Translations under genes and position numbers: made by a program
The notes under the pieces: generated by a model
The model's input: the letters and a program-made list of their open reading frames with translations, nothing else
The model's database searches: none
Told to the model about the DNA's origin: nothing
NCBI RefSeq assembly: GCF_015277775.1
Contig: NZ_CP063849.1
Span: forward strand, 3,658,001 to 3,722,000
DNA: 64,000 bases
Reading direction: 5' to 3'
From: Paludibaculum fermentans
GTDB lineage: Bacteria; Acidobacteriota; Terriglobia; Bryobacterales; Bryobacteraceae
Shown: in pieces, positions 25,538 to 34,153 of the stretch
How positions within the stretch are numbered: position 1 is the stretch's first letter
Layout: every line of letters starts with the position of its first letter

Positions 25538-27469
25538 CTACTTTAACGCGACGGCCGCCGCGCGGAAGAACTCGGCCAGCGCCTTGAGCGATGCCGCCTC
25601 GAGGTCTTTCAGCGTGATAGCGACCACCAGGCGGGCACGCTGCTCCAGCGCCATCTGGGTGGCCAGGAACTGGGCGCGGTGATAGTCGGCGGTATAGCCA
25701 GCCTCAGGAATCTTTTCAGCTTTTTCGCTGAGCAGGACGGTGGACAGGCAGCGCCCGTGGCCGATGATCATCTCGTGGAAGGAGTGGTTCATGGCCGGCC
25801 CTTCGTAGACGTCGACGGGGATCTTTAGACGGGCTCGGAAGAGATCGGCGGCCGCTTTATCGAGCACCTTGCGCAGGGCGATGCCGGACGCCGAATAGCG
25901 GGTATCGCCGAAGAACGTCAGTTCGCCGTACTCGATGGTGCGGGCGGCGGAGAGCTGCCGCAACAGCGCGGCGTAGGCGGAGGGTGCATCGCGATCGGCC
26001 AGTTCGACGCCGCAGGGCAACCGGTCGTAGTGCAGGGTGATGCCGCCGCGCCATTTGATCTGGCGGGGCGATTCCTTGAGTTGCTTCCACTCGGGCGTCT
26101 TCTCGATGCCGCCCTGGAACAGGCCGTTCTGGTAGAGCGGGTTGGTAATGGATTTGTAGAGTTCGACGCTGGGCTGGGTGACGAAGTTCATCTTGCGCAG
26201 CCAGGCCAGCCCGAAGACCACGTAGTGGATGGTCTGCATGTAGAAGGACAGGGGCTTGTCCTTCGGAATCGTGAGAATGGCCAGCGGATAGCCGGCACGC
26301 TTGAGCAGCGCCATCTTCTGGCGCTCGAAGGCGGGCTCCCCCTGGCGCTCCACCACGAGGAAGACGCGGTCCTGCCGGGCGTCCTTCGGCGGCTGGTAGT
26401 CGGCCATTCGGGCGGGCTCGCCGATGATGATCTTGATGCCGAGTTCCTCGCTCTTGCCGAGGCTCTCCTCGAAGTTCTGCTTGGTCCACAGGGCGGCGGC
26501 GGCCAGGGATTTGGAGAGGAGGAGGGTGACTTTGTCGCGGCCTTCGGTTCCCTGCTGCTGCAGGAAGGACGACAACGACCAGGCCGTGTGGATCTGCTGC
26601 TCGTCGAGCTGGGTGCCGGCGATCCATTGCTGCAGATCGACACCGGCGAGTCCGAGTGGATAGAGGCTGCCGCGCGTGAGAGGCGCGCTGTGGCGGCCGG
26701 CGGTGCTGTTGCCGTTATCGAGCTGGAGTTCCACCTTGCGGTAGCCGCGCGGGCCGGCGAACTGGTCGAGCAGCGAGCCGGGCAGCGTCATGTAGACGAA
26801 GTTCGGACGGGAGTCCAGCTTGTACTTTTCGTAGAGCTTGGCCAGTTTTTCGAGGTTGACCACGGGCTCGTAGGAAGTCATGCCCATGGCCATGCCCACG
26901 ATGAGGGAGGACTGGAGGGCATCTTTGAGCGAGCCCTTGGATCGCTTGGTGATATCGGCCAGGATCGCCTTCAACTTGGCGGGGTCGGTCGAGTCGAGGA
27001 CGTAGCACTTGGGGCCCTTGGCCAGCAGGCCGGCCGCGTTGTACATCGACTTGTCCTCGGCCGAGCCGCCCATGCCGGCCCAGATCAGGAACTTCAGCGG
27101 CTTGCCGTGCGTCTGTTTGATGGCGGCGCGAATGGCGTCGAGTTCGGCCTGGACGGTGCCGGGCCATTCAGGGTGCTGGGCGGCGAGCCAGGCCAGGTGA
27201 AGAACGCCGAGGCTGTTCTTGGTGACCTTGCCGTCAGGGGTGGTTTCCATGCCGATGCGGACAAACGGGCTGCGGGCGGCATCCAGGACGTCGAAGCCTT
27301 TGCGGCGGGCTTTGGCGTCGATGGCCTGCAATTTGGAGAGAATCCGGTCTTCGGCGAAGCGTGCGGCGTGGACGGCGGAGGAAGGAAGATCGTGGAAGAG
27401 GGCAAGATTCACGTTCTGGTTGTAGCACAGTCTCACGTGGACAGAAGCGTAATGATATGGTTTGGACAT
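25538..27469 (-). CDS. Glucose-6-phosphate isomerase-like (SIS domain) protein
   Basis: The 643-residue product shows GPI-like blocks: FLIWAGMGGSAEDKSMYNAA resembles the GIGGS phosphate loop, SSLIVGMAMGMTSYEPV the second SIS region, and HEMIIGHGRC a later active-site-like segment. It is longer and more divergent than bacterial Pgi (about 550 residues), and some canonical words are missing, so activity is uncertain. The ATG at 27469 overlaps the ATG of the divergent lipoprotein gene. Internal GTG codons at 27436 or 27412 are alternative starts that would free the promoter region. The upstream extension of the frame has no similarity. Confidence 0.62.
   Translation of the reverse strand: MSKPYHYASVHVRLCYNQNVNLALFHDLPSSAVHAARFAEDRILSKLQAIDAKARRKGFDVLDAARSPFVRIGMETTPDGKVTKNSLGVLHLAWLAAQHPEWPGTVQAELDAIRAAIKQTHGKPLKFLIWAGMGGSAEDKSMYNAAGLLAKGPKCYVLDSTDPAKLKAILADITKRSKGSLKDALQSSLIVGMAMGMTSYEPVVNLEKLAKLYEKYKLDSRPNFVYMTLPGSLLDQFAGPRGYRKVELQLDNGNSTAGRHSAPLTRGSLYPLGLAGVDLQQWIAGTQLDEQQIHTAWSLSSFLQQQGTEGRDKVTLLLSKSLAAAALWTKQNFEESLGKSEELGIKIIIGEPARMADYQPPKDARQDRVFLVVERQGEPAFERQKMALLKRAGYPLAILTIPKDKPLSFYMQTIHYVVFGLAWLRKMNFVTQPSVELYKSITNPLYQNGLFQGGIEKTPEWKQLKESPRQIKWRGGITLHYDRLPCGVELADRDAPSAYAALLRQLSAARTIEYGELTFFGDTRYSASGIALRKVLDKAAADLFRARLKIPVDVYEGPAMNHSFHEMIIGHGRCLSTVLLSEKAEKIPEAGYTADYHRAQFLATQMALEQRARLVVAITLKDLEAASLKALAEFFRAAAVALK
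27456..27461 (+). promoter_or_regulatory. Candidate -10 box TATGGT before the lipoprotein gene
   Basis: It lies six bases before the ATG at 27468, with no Shine-Dalgarno. It falls inside the first codons of the divergent GPI-like gene if that gene starts at 27469. Confidence 0.3.
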
Positions 27470-27890
27470 GAGAGTTCCGGCAGGGTTATGGCTGTGCGCG
27501 GCGGCGCTGATCCTGGGCGCCTGCACGAGCCTGCCGCATAAGCCGCTGATTCCCGTGCCTCCCTTGCAACTGGGCTCGGACTGGAAGCGGATGGGTGTGG
27601 AAACGCCGGCCGTGACCGGCGTGCCCGCGAGTTTGCAGCCGCTCAAGCCGCTGCAATGGGTGAGGACCAGCTACCGGCAGTTGGATCGCAGGGTGCAGGT
27701 GCAGGTATTCGGCATGCCCACGGAGGCTTCGGCGTTCGAGGCGCGCCAGAAGTGGCGCAGCGAGGAACGCTCCACGGCGTTCCACAAGAGCAACCTATTT
27801 GTCGTCTGTTCGTCTGAGACGGAGGCGATGGCGAATTTGCTGGAGTTCACCAAACTGGTGGAGAACGAATGGCTGCGAGGCGGACGGTAG
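27468..27890 (+). CDS. Small lipoprotein, function unknown
   Basis: The 140-residue product starts MRVPAGLWLCAAALILGACT, a signal peptide with the lipobox LGAC, so it should be lipidated and exported. The mature part has no recognised domain. The segment FGMPTEASAFEARQKWRSEE suggests a small alpha/beta fold. It overlaps the start of the transglutaminase gene by 22 bp and is probably co-expressed with it. Its function is not known. Confidence 0.72.
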   Translation: MRVPAGLWLCAAALILGACTSLPHKPLIPVPPLQLGSDWKRMGVETPAVTGVPASLQPLKPLQWVRTSYRQLDRRVQVQVFGMPTEASAFEARQKWRSEERSTAFHKSNLFVVCSSETEAMANLLEFTKLVENEWLRGGR

Positions 27891-30040
27891 GATTCGAAGA
27901 GAGCGCGATCCGGCGGTTTTTCGAAGCATCCCTGCTGGGCATGCTGTTGAGCGGATACTGCGCGCTGCTGCTGGGCCAGGGCCTGAACGGCGGAGCTGTC
28001 GACGCGCCTAGCGCCGCGCTGGCCGGCATGGCACTGGTGCTGCGCGTCTTCCTGGTGGCCGGCTGGTGGAAGGTGAACGTGGCCTCACGCTGGGTGACGG
28101 CGGTCACCCTGCTCTACATCGGTTTTTATCCGGTCGACTACCTGTACATCTCCCGCGACTTCCTGCGCGCCACGGTCCACATGGTGTTCTTTGTGGCCAT
28201 CGTGAAGGTATTGACGGCCACCCGGCCGCGCGACTTCTTTTTCCTGAAGATCATCGCGTTTCTGGAACTGCTGGCAGCCTCCATCCTGTCCACGAATCTC
28301 ACGTTCTTCGTCTTTCTCACGTTGTTCCTGCTGTGTACGGTGGCGACCTTCGCCAGCACGGAGATCCTGAAAGCGCGCGAGGGCCGGAAGCTGGTCACCC
28401 TGGGGATTGGCGCCTTCGGGAAAAGGCTCGGCTGGATTACCGGCCTGACCACGACGGGCATCCTGTTCGTCACCATGGCGCTGTTCTTCGTGCTGCCGCG
28501 TACCGCGCGGGCGGCGTTGGAACGGCTGCTGCCGGGGCGGCAAAGCGTATCGGGCTTCGCCAGCGAGGTGACGCTGGGGCAGGTGGGTGAGATCCGCCGG
28601 CAGAGTACGGTGGTGATGCATGTCCGGTTTGAAGACGGTTACAACCCGCCCAGCCTGAAGTGGCGCGGCAGCGCCTTGTCGGAGTTCAACAACTGGAAGT
28701 GGTACAACACGCGCAGTGCCGGACGCGAATTGCGTCCGGAGATGGGTTTGCTCAAGCTGGCGGACGACGAGCACCTGCAGCAGAGCTACAAGCGGGTGAC
28801 CTACGAGGTGGTGCTGAACTCGCCCGGCGGGGATTCCATCTTTGTGGCGGGTACGCCGGAGTACTTGCGTGTGCCGTCCAAACTGGTACTGGAGATGCCA
28901 AACGGCAGCTTCCGCGTTCCGTTCATCGACCCGGACGGCTTCCGGTATGTGGTGCACGCGTCTTTTGGCTGGCAGCCGCTGAACACCCGGATGGCGGGCG
29001 GGCCGCGGTTGTCGGCGGCTGCCCATGCGGCGCTGGAACGATTGCCGGAGAACGACCGGAATTTCCACCTCCGCCTGCCGCCCCTCGACAAGCGGGTGAC
29101 GGCGTTGGCCCAAGCGATCACCGCGGGCGCCAAAACGGATGCGGAGCGGGCGCGGGCGATCGAACAGTACCTGAGGAACAACTTTCGCTACTCGCTGACG
29201 CCGCTGGAACACGAAGTGGAGGATCCGCTGGCGACCTTCCTGTTCGAGCGCCGGCAGGGGCATTGCGAGTACTTCGCCTCGGCCATGGCTGTGATGCTGC
29301 GCGCCGTCTGGGTGCCGTCCCGGGTGGCCACGGGCTTCCAGAGCGGCAGCTACAACCCCCTGAGCGGATGGAGTGTGATCCGCGCCTCCGATGCCCACAG
29401 TTGGGTGGAGGCCTTCATCCCCGGCCAAGGCTGGACGACCTTTGATCCGACTCCTTCCGACCCGAACCTGGCGGCCGGCGGCCCGCTTTCGCAGCTCGCG
29501 CTGTGGTCCGACGCCGTTGAGATGTTCTGGCAGGAGTGGGTGCTGGGTTACGATCTGGACCGGCAGTTGACGCTGGCGTTGCGCATGGAACAGTCGCGGC
29601 ACCGGCTGAGTCTCGACTGGCTATCGCCCTTTTGGCACAGCCTCTCCAAAGCGACACAAGGGGCCACATCTGTTAACCCGCGCGCCTACGCCGGCGTGTT
29701 CATCGCGATTGTGTGCCTGGTGATGCTGGCGGTCTGCTGGCCGCGCATCCGGGCGTGGCGCATCCGCTGGGTGGGCCGCAATCGCCTGCTGCGCGGGGAG
29801 GCCGATTCGCACGACGCCGCTCTGATCTACCTGGAGATGCTGAAGCAACTGAAGCGGCGGGGGGTGGAGAAACCGCCGTCGTGGACGCCCTCGGAGTTCG
29901 CCCGCAGCGTCAGGAGCGAGGGGCTGGCGGAGATCGTGAAAGAGTTCACGGCCGTCTACAATGCGCTGCGGTTCGGTGGACGCAAGGACGACGCGGCCCG
30001 CCTGGCTACCTTGCTGGAGCAAATCGAACATCTGCCATAA
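27869..30040 (+). CDS. TgpA-type membrane transglutaminase-like protein (DUF3488, DUF4129)
   Basis: The 723-residue product has about six N-terminal helices (residues 15-215), a periplasmic transglutaminase-like domain, a further TM helix near residue 610 and a C-terminal DUF4129-like tail. The catalytic triad is visible as C466 in GHCEYFAS, H510 in DAHSWVEAF and D526 in TTFDPTPSD. TgpA proteins are inner-membrane enzymes with a periplasmic active site whose substrates are mostly unknown. A MoxR/DUF58 pair usually sits beside tgpA; neither is in this window. Confidence 0.87.
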   Translation: MAARRTVGFEESAIRRFFEASLLGMLLSGYCALLLGQGLNGGAVDAPSAALAGMALVLRVFLVAGWWKVNVASRWVTAVTLLYIGFYPVDYLYISRDFLRATVHMVFFVAIVKVLTATRPRDFFFLKIIAFLELLAASILSTNLTFFVFLTLFLLCTVATFASTEILKAREGRKLVTLGIGAFGKRLGWITGLTTTGILFVTMALFFVLPRTARAALERLLPGRQSVSGFASEVTLGQVGEIRRQSTVVMHVRFEDGYNPPSLKWRGSALSEFNNWKWYNTRSAGRELRPEMGLLKLADDEHLQQSYKRVTYEVVLNSPGGDSIFVAGTPEYLRVPSKLVLEMPNGSFRVPFIDPDGFRYVVHASFGWQPLNTRMAGGPRLSAAAHAALERLPENDRNFHLRLPPLDKRVTALAQAITAGAKTDAERARAIEQYLRNNFRYSLTPLEHEVEDPLATFLFERRQGHCEYFASAMAVMLRAVWVPSRVATGFQSGSYNPLSGWSVIRASDAHSWVEAFIPGQGWTTFDPTPSDPNLAAGGPLSQLALWSDAVEMFWQEWVLGYDLDRQLTLALRMEQSRHRLSLDWLSPFWHSLSKATQGATSVNPRAYAGVFIAIVCLVMLAVCWPRIRAWRIRWVGRNRLLRGEADSHDAALIYLEMLKQLKRRGVEKPPSWTPSEFARSVRSEGLAEIVKEFTAVYNALRFGGRKDDAARLATLLEQIEHLP

Positions 30041-30041
30041 T
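30036..30041 (+). promoter_or_regulatory. Candidate -10 box CATAAT before the DUF1080 gene
   Basis: The box straddles the transglutaminase stop codon and ends seven bases before the ATG at 30049, with no Shine-Dalgarno between. Confidence 0.3.
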
Positions 30042-30048
30042 TCGTTCG

Positions 30049-31005
30049 ATGACCCGCTCACTTCTGCTCATCCTCCTCACTATGCTGGGACTCTCGGCTC
30101 AGGACACGAATTTCGACGGCCGCTGGAACATCCACGTCAAGACTCCGCGCGGCCGGATGTGGTGGCTGGAGGTCCAGGGTTCGGCATCCGGCAAGCTGCA
30201 CGGCTCTTTTGTCGGCGCACCCGGCGGACAGGTGGACGTCATCCAGGACATGAAGATCGAGAAGGGTGAGCTGAGCTTCCGCTTCGAGAATCATGCCTCC
30301 AGCCGGGACGCGAAGAGCCCCATTGTGAAGCAGGTCTACCGGGCCAAACTGGCGGGCGGGCAACTAAATGGCACGCGGGAGGAAGAGGTTTCCGGCAAGG
30401 CGTCGCCGGTTCTCACATGGACGGGTGTGCGCGCTCCGGTGATCAATGAGCACGACGACGGCCGCTGGAAGGCCGGGCGGACGGTGGCGCTGTTTGACGG
30501 CAAGAGCCTGGCGGGCTGGCGGCAACTGCTGGCTTCCGAACCCGGCTGGTATGTCGAAGGCGGCGTGCTGAAGAACAAGGACAAGGCGTCGGATCTGCTG
30601 AGCGATGCCAAGTTCTGGAATTTCGAGGTCAAGCTCGAATACCGCTACGCGAAGGGATCGAATAGCGGCATGGCGCTGCGGGGCCGCTATGAGATCCAGA
30701 TCTTCGACAACTTTGGGGCGGCTCCGGATTGGCACGGCAATGGGGCGCTGTACAGCCGCATCGCACCCAGCACGAACGCCAGTAAGGCGCCGGGTGAGTG
30801 GCAGACGCTGACGGCTCGCCTTGTCGGCCGGGAGCTGACTGTCGTTCTGAACGGGGTCAAGGTGATCGATCGAAAGGACGTAGTTGGCCCCACGGCCATG
30901 TGCATGGACGCTGACGAGGACAAACCGGGCCCGCTAATGTTACAGGGCGATCACGGTCCGGTTGAATTCCGGAAAGTGGAAGTGACTGAGTTGCAACTAC
31001 GTTGA
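30049..31005 (+). CDS. Secreted DUF1080 (3-keto-disaccharide hydrolase-like) protein
   Basis: The 318-residue product has a signal peptide (MTRSLLLILLTMLGLSAQ). An N-terminal beta domain spans about residues 20-130 and the DUF1080 jelly-roll fills the rest: ALFDGKSLAGW, SNSGMALRGRYEIQIFD and MLQGDHGPVEFRKVEV. DUF1080 members hydrolyse or bind 3-keto-glycosides after C3 oxidation by Gfo/Idh enzymes. The extra N-terminal domain is unlike the shorter DUF1080 protein at 59221-59985. A longer frame upstream only shadows the transglutaminase gene. Confidence 0.82.
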   Translation: MTRSLLLILLTMLGLSAQDTNFDGRWNIHVKTPRGRMWWLEVQGSASGKLHGSFVGAPGGQVDVIQDMKIEKGELSFRFENHASSRDAKSPIVKQVYRAKLAGGQLNGTREEEVSGKASPVLTWTGVRAPVINEHDDGRWKAGRTVALFDGKSLAGWRQLLASEPGWYVEGGVLKNKDKASDLLSDAKFWNFEVKLEYRYAKGSNSGMALRGRYEIQIFDNFGAAPDWHGNGALYSRIAPSTNASKAPGEWQTLTARLVGRELTVVLNGVKVIDRKDVVGPTAMCMDADEDKPGPLMLQGDHGPVEFRKVEVTELQLR

Positions 31006-31104
31006 ACACGCGCCGCTCGGGATAGTTGCGGCCTGGCCGGTCCAAACGAGAGGCAAAGAGGAGACGAAACGGAGGGGCATCCGACCGGGGGGTGCCTGAT
31101 CGGT

Positions 31105-31113
31105 TGCTATAAT
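31105..31113 (+). promoter_or_regulatory. Extended -10 promoter (TGC-TATAAT) of the hopanoid operon
   Basis: A perfect TATAAT at 31108-31113 with an upstream TGC extension stands 16 bp before the ispH ATG. The -35 region is poor (CCGGGG at 17-bp spacing), as usual for extended -10 promoters. The expected start leaves a leader of only about ten bases. The 124-bp gap from 31006 to 31129 holds nothing else recognisable. Confidence 0.6.
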
Positions 31114-31129
31114 GAGCTAAGTCTCTTTT

Positions 31130-32131
31130 ATGCAGAACAACGGAAGCGCTGGGAAGAAGGTTATCCTTCTGCGTCCACGGGGATTTTGCGCCGGTGTCGT
31201 TCGAGCGATCGATGTCGTAAAAATCGCCTTGGACGTGTATGGAGCGCCGATCTACGTACGCAAGGAGATCGTGCATAACCGCCATGTGGTGGAAGAGTTG
31301 AAGGGTTTGGGCGCCATCTTCGTGGACGACCTCCACGAAGTGCCGGCCGGTAACCGCTTGATCTTCAGCGCGCATGGGGTGTCCCCCGCGGTTCGTAGCG
31401 AGGCGAAGGAACGGCAATTGGAAGTGATCGACGCCACCTGCCCGCTAGTGACCAAGGTCCATCTGGAAGCCGTGAAGTTCGCCCGCCAGGGTTACGGAAT
31501 TCTCCTGATCGGGCACAAGGAACACGAAGAGATCGAAGGCACCTACGGCGAGGCGCCGAAGAATACCTTCATCATCCAGACCGAGGCGGACGCTGAGGCA
31601 GTCCAAGTCCCCAATCCCGACCGGGTTTGTTTCCTCACGCAGACGACGCTGAGCCTGGACGAAACACGCGGAATCATCGAGATCCTGCGGCGGCGCTTCC
31701 CCAAGGTGGAAGGCCCCAAGTCGCAGGATATCTGTTACGCCACTGAAAACCGCCAGATGGCGGTGAAGGCGGTGGCCCCGCTTTGCCAGTTGCTGCTGGT
31801 GGTGGGTTCGCAGAACAGTTCCAACTCGAAACGGTTGGTGGAAGTCTGCGGGAAAACGGGCGTCCCGGCCTACCTGATCGACGATAAGTCGTTCCTGAAA
31901 GAGGAATGGCTGCAAGGTGTGAACACGGTTTCCGTGACTGCTGGTGCGTCAGCGCCTGAGAATCTGGTTCAGGATCTGATCCAGTACCTCATGGACCGCG
32001 GCTTCGGCACGATGGAAGAGATGGACATCGTCGACGAGGATGTACGCTTCCAACTGCCGCATGAACTGCAGGGGGGAATGGTCAAACTGACCACGATCAC
32101 CACTTCCACGGCGGCGCCGGCCACGATATGA
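31130..32131 (+). CDS. ispH: 4-hydroxy-3-methylbut-2-enyl diphosphate reductase IspH
   Basis: The 333-residue product has the cluster cysteines in RGFCAGVVRA, DATCPLVTKVH and DICYATENRQ, plus SAHGVSP and VGSQNSSNSKRL. IspH carries out the last step of the MEP pathway, giving isopentenyl and dimethylallyl diphosphate in the cytoplasm. It overlaps the squalene-hopene cyclase gene by 4 bp (ATGA), so precursor supply and hopanoid synthesis are translationally linked. Residues beyond about 305 form an unconserved Thr/Ala-rich tail. Confidence 0.94.
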   Translation: MQNNGSAGKKVILLRPRGFCAGVVRAIDVVKIALDVYGAPIYVRKEIVHNRHVVEELKGLGAIFVDDLHEVPAGNRLIFSAHGVSPAVRSEAKERQLEVIDATCPLVTKVHLEAVKFARQGYGILLIGHKEHEEIEGTYGEAPKNTFIIQTEADAEAVQVPNPDRVCFLTQTTLSLDETRGIIEILRRRFPKVEGPKSQDICYATENRQMAVKAVAPLCQLLLVVGSQNSSNSKRLVEVCGKTGVPAYLIDDKSFLKEEWLQGVNTVSVTAGASAPENLVQDLIQYLMDRGFGTMEEMDIVDEDVRFQLPHELQGGMVKLTTITTSTAAPATI

Positions 32132-34071
32132 GCCCAGGATTGCAGGTAGAGGACGCATTACTCACCGCCTCGGCGAAAGCCGCGCGGAGCGCCTCTGAAT
32201 ACCTGCTCTCCCGACAGGATCCAGCCGGCTACTGGTGGGGCGACCTCACGGCCGACTCCACACTGGAGTCGGACTGGCTGCTGCTGCTGCTCTGGCTGCA
32301 TCCTCCGAAGAACGGGCAGTGGGTGCCTCCGGACCGTGCAAAAGTCGACCGCGCGGTCGCGTCGATCCTCGCCCGGCAGAACGCAGACGGCGGATTCGCG
32401 ATTTTCGCCAAGGGCCCCTCGGAATGCAGCGCCAGCGTGAAGGCGTATTTCGCACTGAAGCTGGCGGGACTAGGGGTGGACGACACCCGGATGTCGCGCC
32501 TGCGGGAGCGAATCCTGAGCCTGGGCGGAATCCAGGCCGCCAACAGCTACGTCAAGATCAACATGGCGCTGTTCGGATTGTTCCCGCGCCAGCATGTACC
32601 CAGCGTTCCGCCGGAGATCATGCTGCTGCCGGCCAATCTGCTGTACGAAATGTCCTCCTGGACCAGGGCTATTGTCGTGCCCCTGTCCATTGTGCAGGCC
32701 AACACGCTGGGCAAGCCGCGGCCGGTGCCGGACGGGTTCGACCTGAGCGAGTTGTTCAAACCGGGTGCGGACATCACCTTCCACAAGGCCGACTCGTTCT
32801 TCTCCTGGAAGAACGGCTTCCTGATGGCGGACAAACTGGTGAAGGTTTGGGAGCGTCAAGCTCCGGGCAGCATCCGGGCGAAGGCGATTGGTAAGGCGAA
32901 GGACTGGATTTTAGAACGTTTCCGTCACTCGGAGGGCCTCGCCGCCATCTATCCAAGCATGCAGTACGCCATCATGGCGTTGGACTCGCTTGGATACACA
33001 GCAGATTCGCCGGAACGGGTTGAGGCGCAGAAGCAGTTTGACGCCCTGTTGGTGGACGACGGCAAACGATTCTTCTTCCAGCCCTGTTTTTCACCGGTTT
33101 GGGATACGGCCATCGCCGCTTACTCCTTGGGAGTAGGGGGTTTTGCGCCGGACGACCGGATGAAGCAGTGCGGCGACTGGCTGTTGTCGAAGGAAGTCCG
33201 CCAGAAGGGCGACTGGAGCGTCAAGCGGCCGGACACGCAGCCGTCCGGCTGGTATTTCGAGTTCGCGAACGAGTTTTACCCCGACATCGACGATACTGCC
33301 ATGGTTTTGCTGGCCCTCTGGCACACGAGATCGAGCCGGCAAGGTGAGTTTGATGCGGCGGCGGGCCGGGCCATTGACTGGCTGCTGGCGATGCAGAGCA
33401 AGGACGGCGGGTGGGCCGCGTTCGATGTCGATAACGACACACACAGCCTGAGCGAAGTACCCTTCGCCGACCACAACGCGATGCTGGATCCGACCTGCCC
33501 GGATATCACCGGGCGGGTACTGGAAGCGCTGTGTTTGTGGGGCGTGAGCCAGGATTCGCCGGCGGTGCGCCGCGGCGTGCAGTATCTGCGGAAATCGCAG
33601 GAACCAGACGGCAGTTGGTATGGCCGCTGGGGTGTCGACTACATTTACGGTACGTTCCTGGCCCTGCGTGGGCTGCGGGCGGCTGGCTACGACGAGCGCG
33701 AGGCGGAAGTCTTGCGCGCCGGTGAGTGGCTTCGTTCCGTTCAAAATGCCGACGGCGGCTGGGGTGAGAGCTGTGAGAGCTACGCCCGGAACACGTTTGT
33801 GGGGGCGGAGAGTACCGCTTCCCAAACGGCGTGGGCCGTGCTCGGCTTGCTGGCGGGCGGTGATACGACAAGCGAGAGTGTTCACCTGGGCATCGATTTC
33901 CTGGTTCGGAACCAGCGCCCGGACGGAGGGTGGGACGAGGATCTGGCGACGGGAACGGGTTTTCCGCGGGTCTTCTACCTCACCTATCATCTTTACCGTC
34001 ATTCGTTCCCGGCTCTGGCGTTAGCGGAATATATGAAAATAAAAGGCGGAAGAGGCGCCGGACACCCATGA
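32128..34071 (+). CDS. shc: Squalene-hopene cyclase
   Basis: The 647-residue product has the catalytic DxDD acid in YPDIDDTAMVLLAL and repeated QW motifs (QSKDGGWAAFD, QEPDGSWYGRWG, QNADGGWGES, QRPDGGWDED). Length and layout match bacterial SHC (hpnF). The enzyme cyclises squalene to hopene in the membrane interface. It follows ispH with a 4-bp overlap and precedes hpnA by 82 bp. Confidence 0.96.
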   Translation: MSPGLQVEDALLTASAKAARSASEYLLSRQDPAGYWWGDLTADSTLESDWLLLLLWLHPPKNGQWVPPDRAKVDRAVASILARQNADGGFAIFAKGPSECSASVKAYFALKLAGLGVDDTRMSRLRERILSLGGIQAANSYVKINMALFGLFPRQHVPSVPPEIMLLPANLLYEMSSWTRAIVVPLSIVQANTLGKPRPVPDGFDLSELFKPGADITFHKADSFFSWKNGFLMADKLVKVWERQAPGSIRAKAIGKAKDWILERFRHSEGLAAIYPSMQYAIMALDSLGYTADSPERVEAQKQFDALLVDDGKRFFFQPCFSPVWDTAIAAYSLGVGGFAPDDRMKQCGDWLLSKEVRQKGDWSVKRPDTQPSGWYFEFANEFYPDIDDTAMVLLALWHTRSSRQGEFDAAAGRAIDWLLAMQSKDGGWAAFDVDNDTHSLSEVPFADHNAMLDPTCPDITGRVLEALCLWGVSQDSPAVRRGVQYLRKSQEPDGSWYGRWGVDYIYGTFLALRGLRAAGYDEREAEVLRAGEWLRSVQNADGGWGESCESYARNTFVGAESTASQTAWAVLGLLAGGDTTSESVHLGIDFLVRNQRPDGGWDEDLATGTGFPRVFYLTYHLYRHSFPALALAEYMKIKGGRGAGHP

Positions 34072-34095
34072 AGGTGACTGCGTCCCGGCCGCGCG

Positions 34096-34116
34096 GCGGC
34101 GCAAGGAAGGCGCCGC
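34096..34116 (+). other. GC-rich hairpin between shc and hpnA
   Basis: The arms GCGGCGC and GCGCCGC form a 7-bp stem with a 7-nt AAGGAAG loop, inside the 82-bp gap. It lacks a U-run, so it may be an RNA-stability or processing element rather than a terminator. A 17-codon frame over the shc stop is not convincing. Confidence 0.4.
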
Positions 34117-34153
34117 GGTAGCCAATGGGGTCTGATCTTAGCGAGGCGAAAGC

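Noticed and set aside
34068-34121. 17-codon frame overlapping the shc stop
   Set aside because: Arg/Pro-rich, no ribosome-binding site, overlaps a hairpin and not protein-like.
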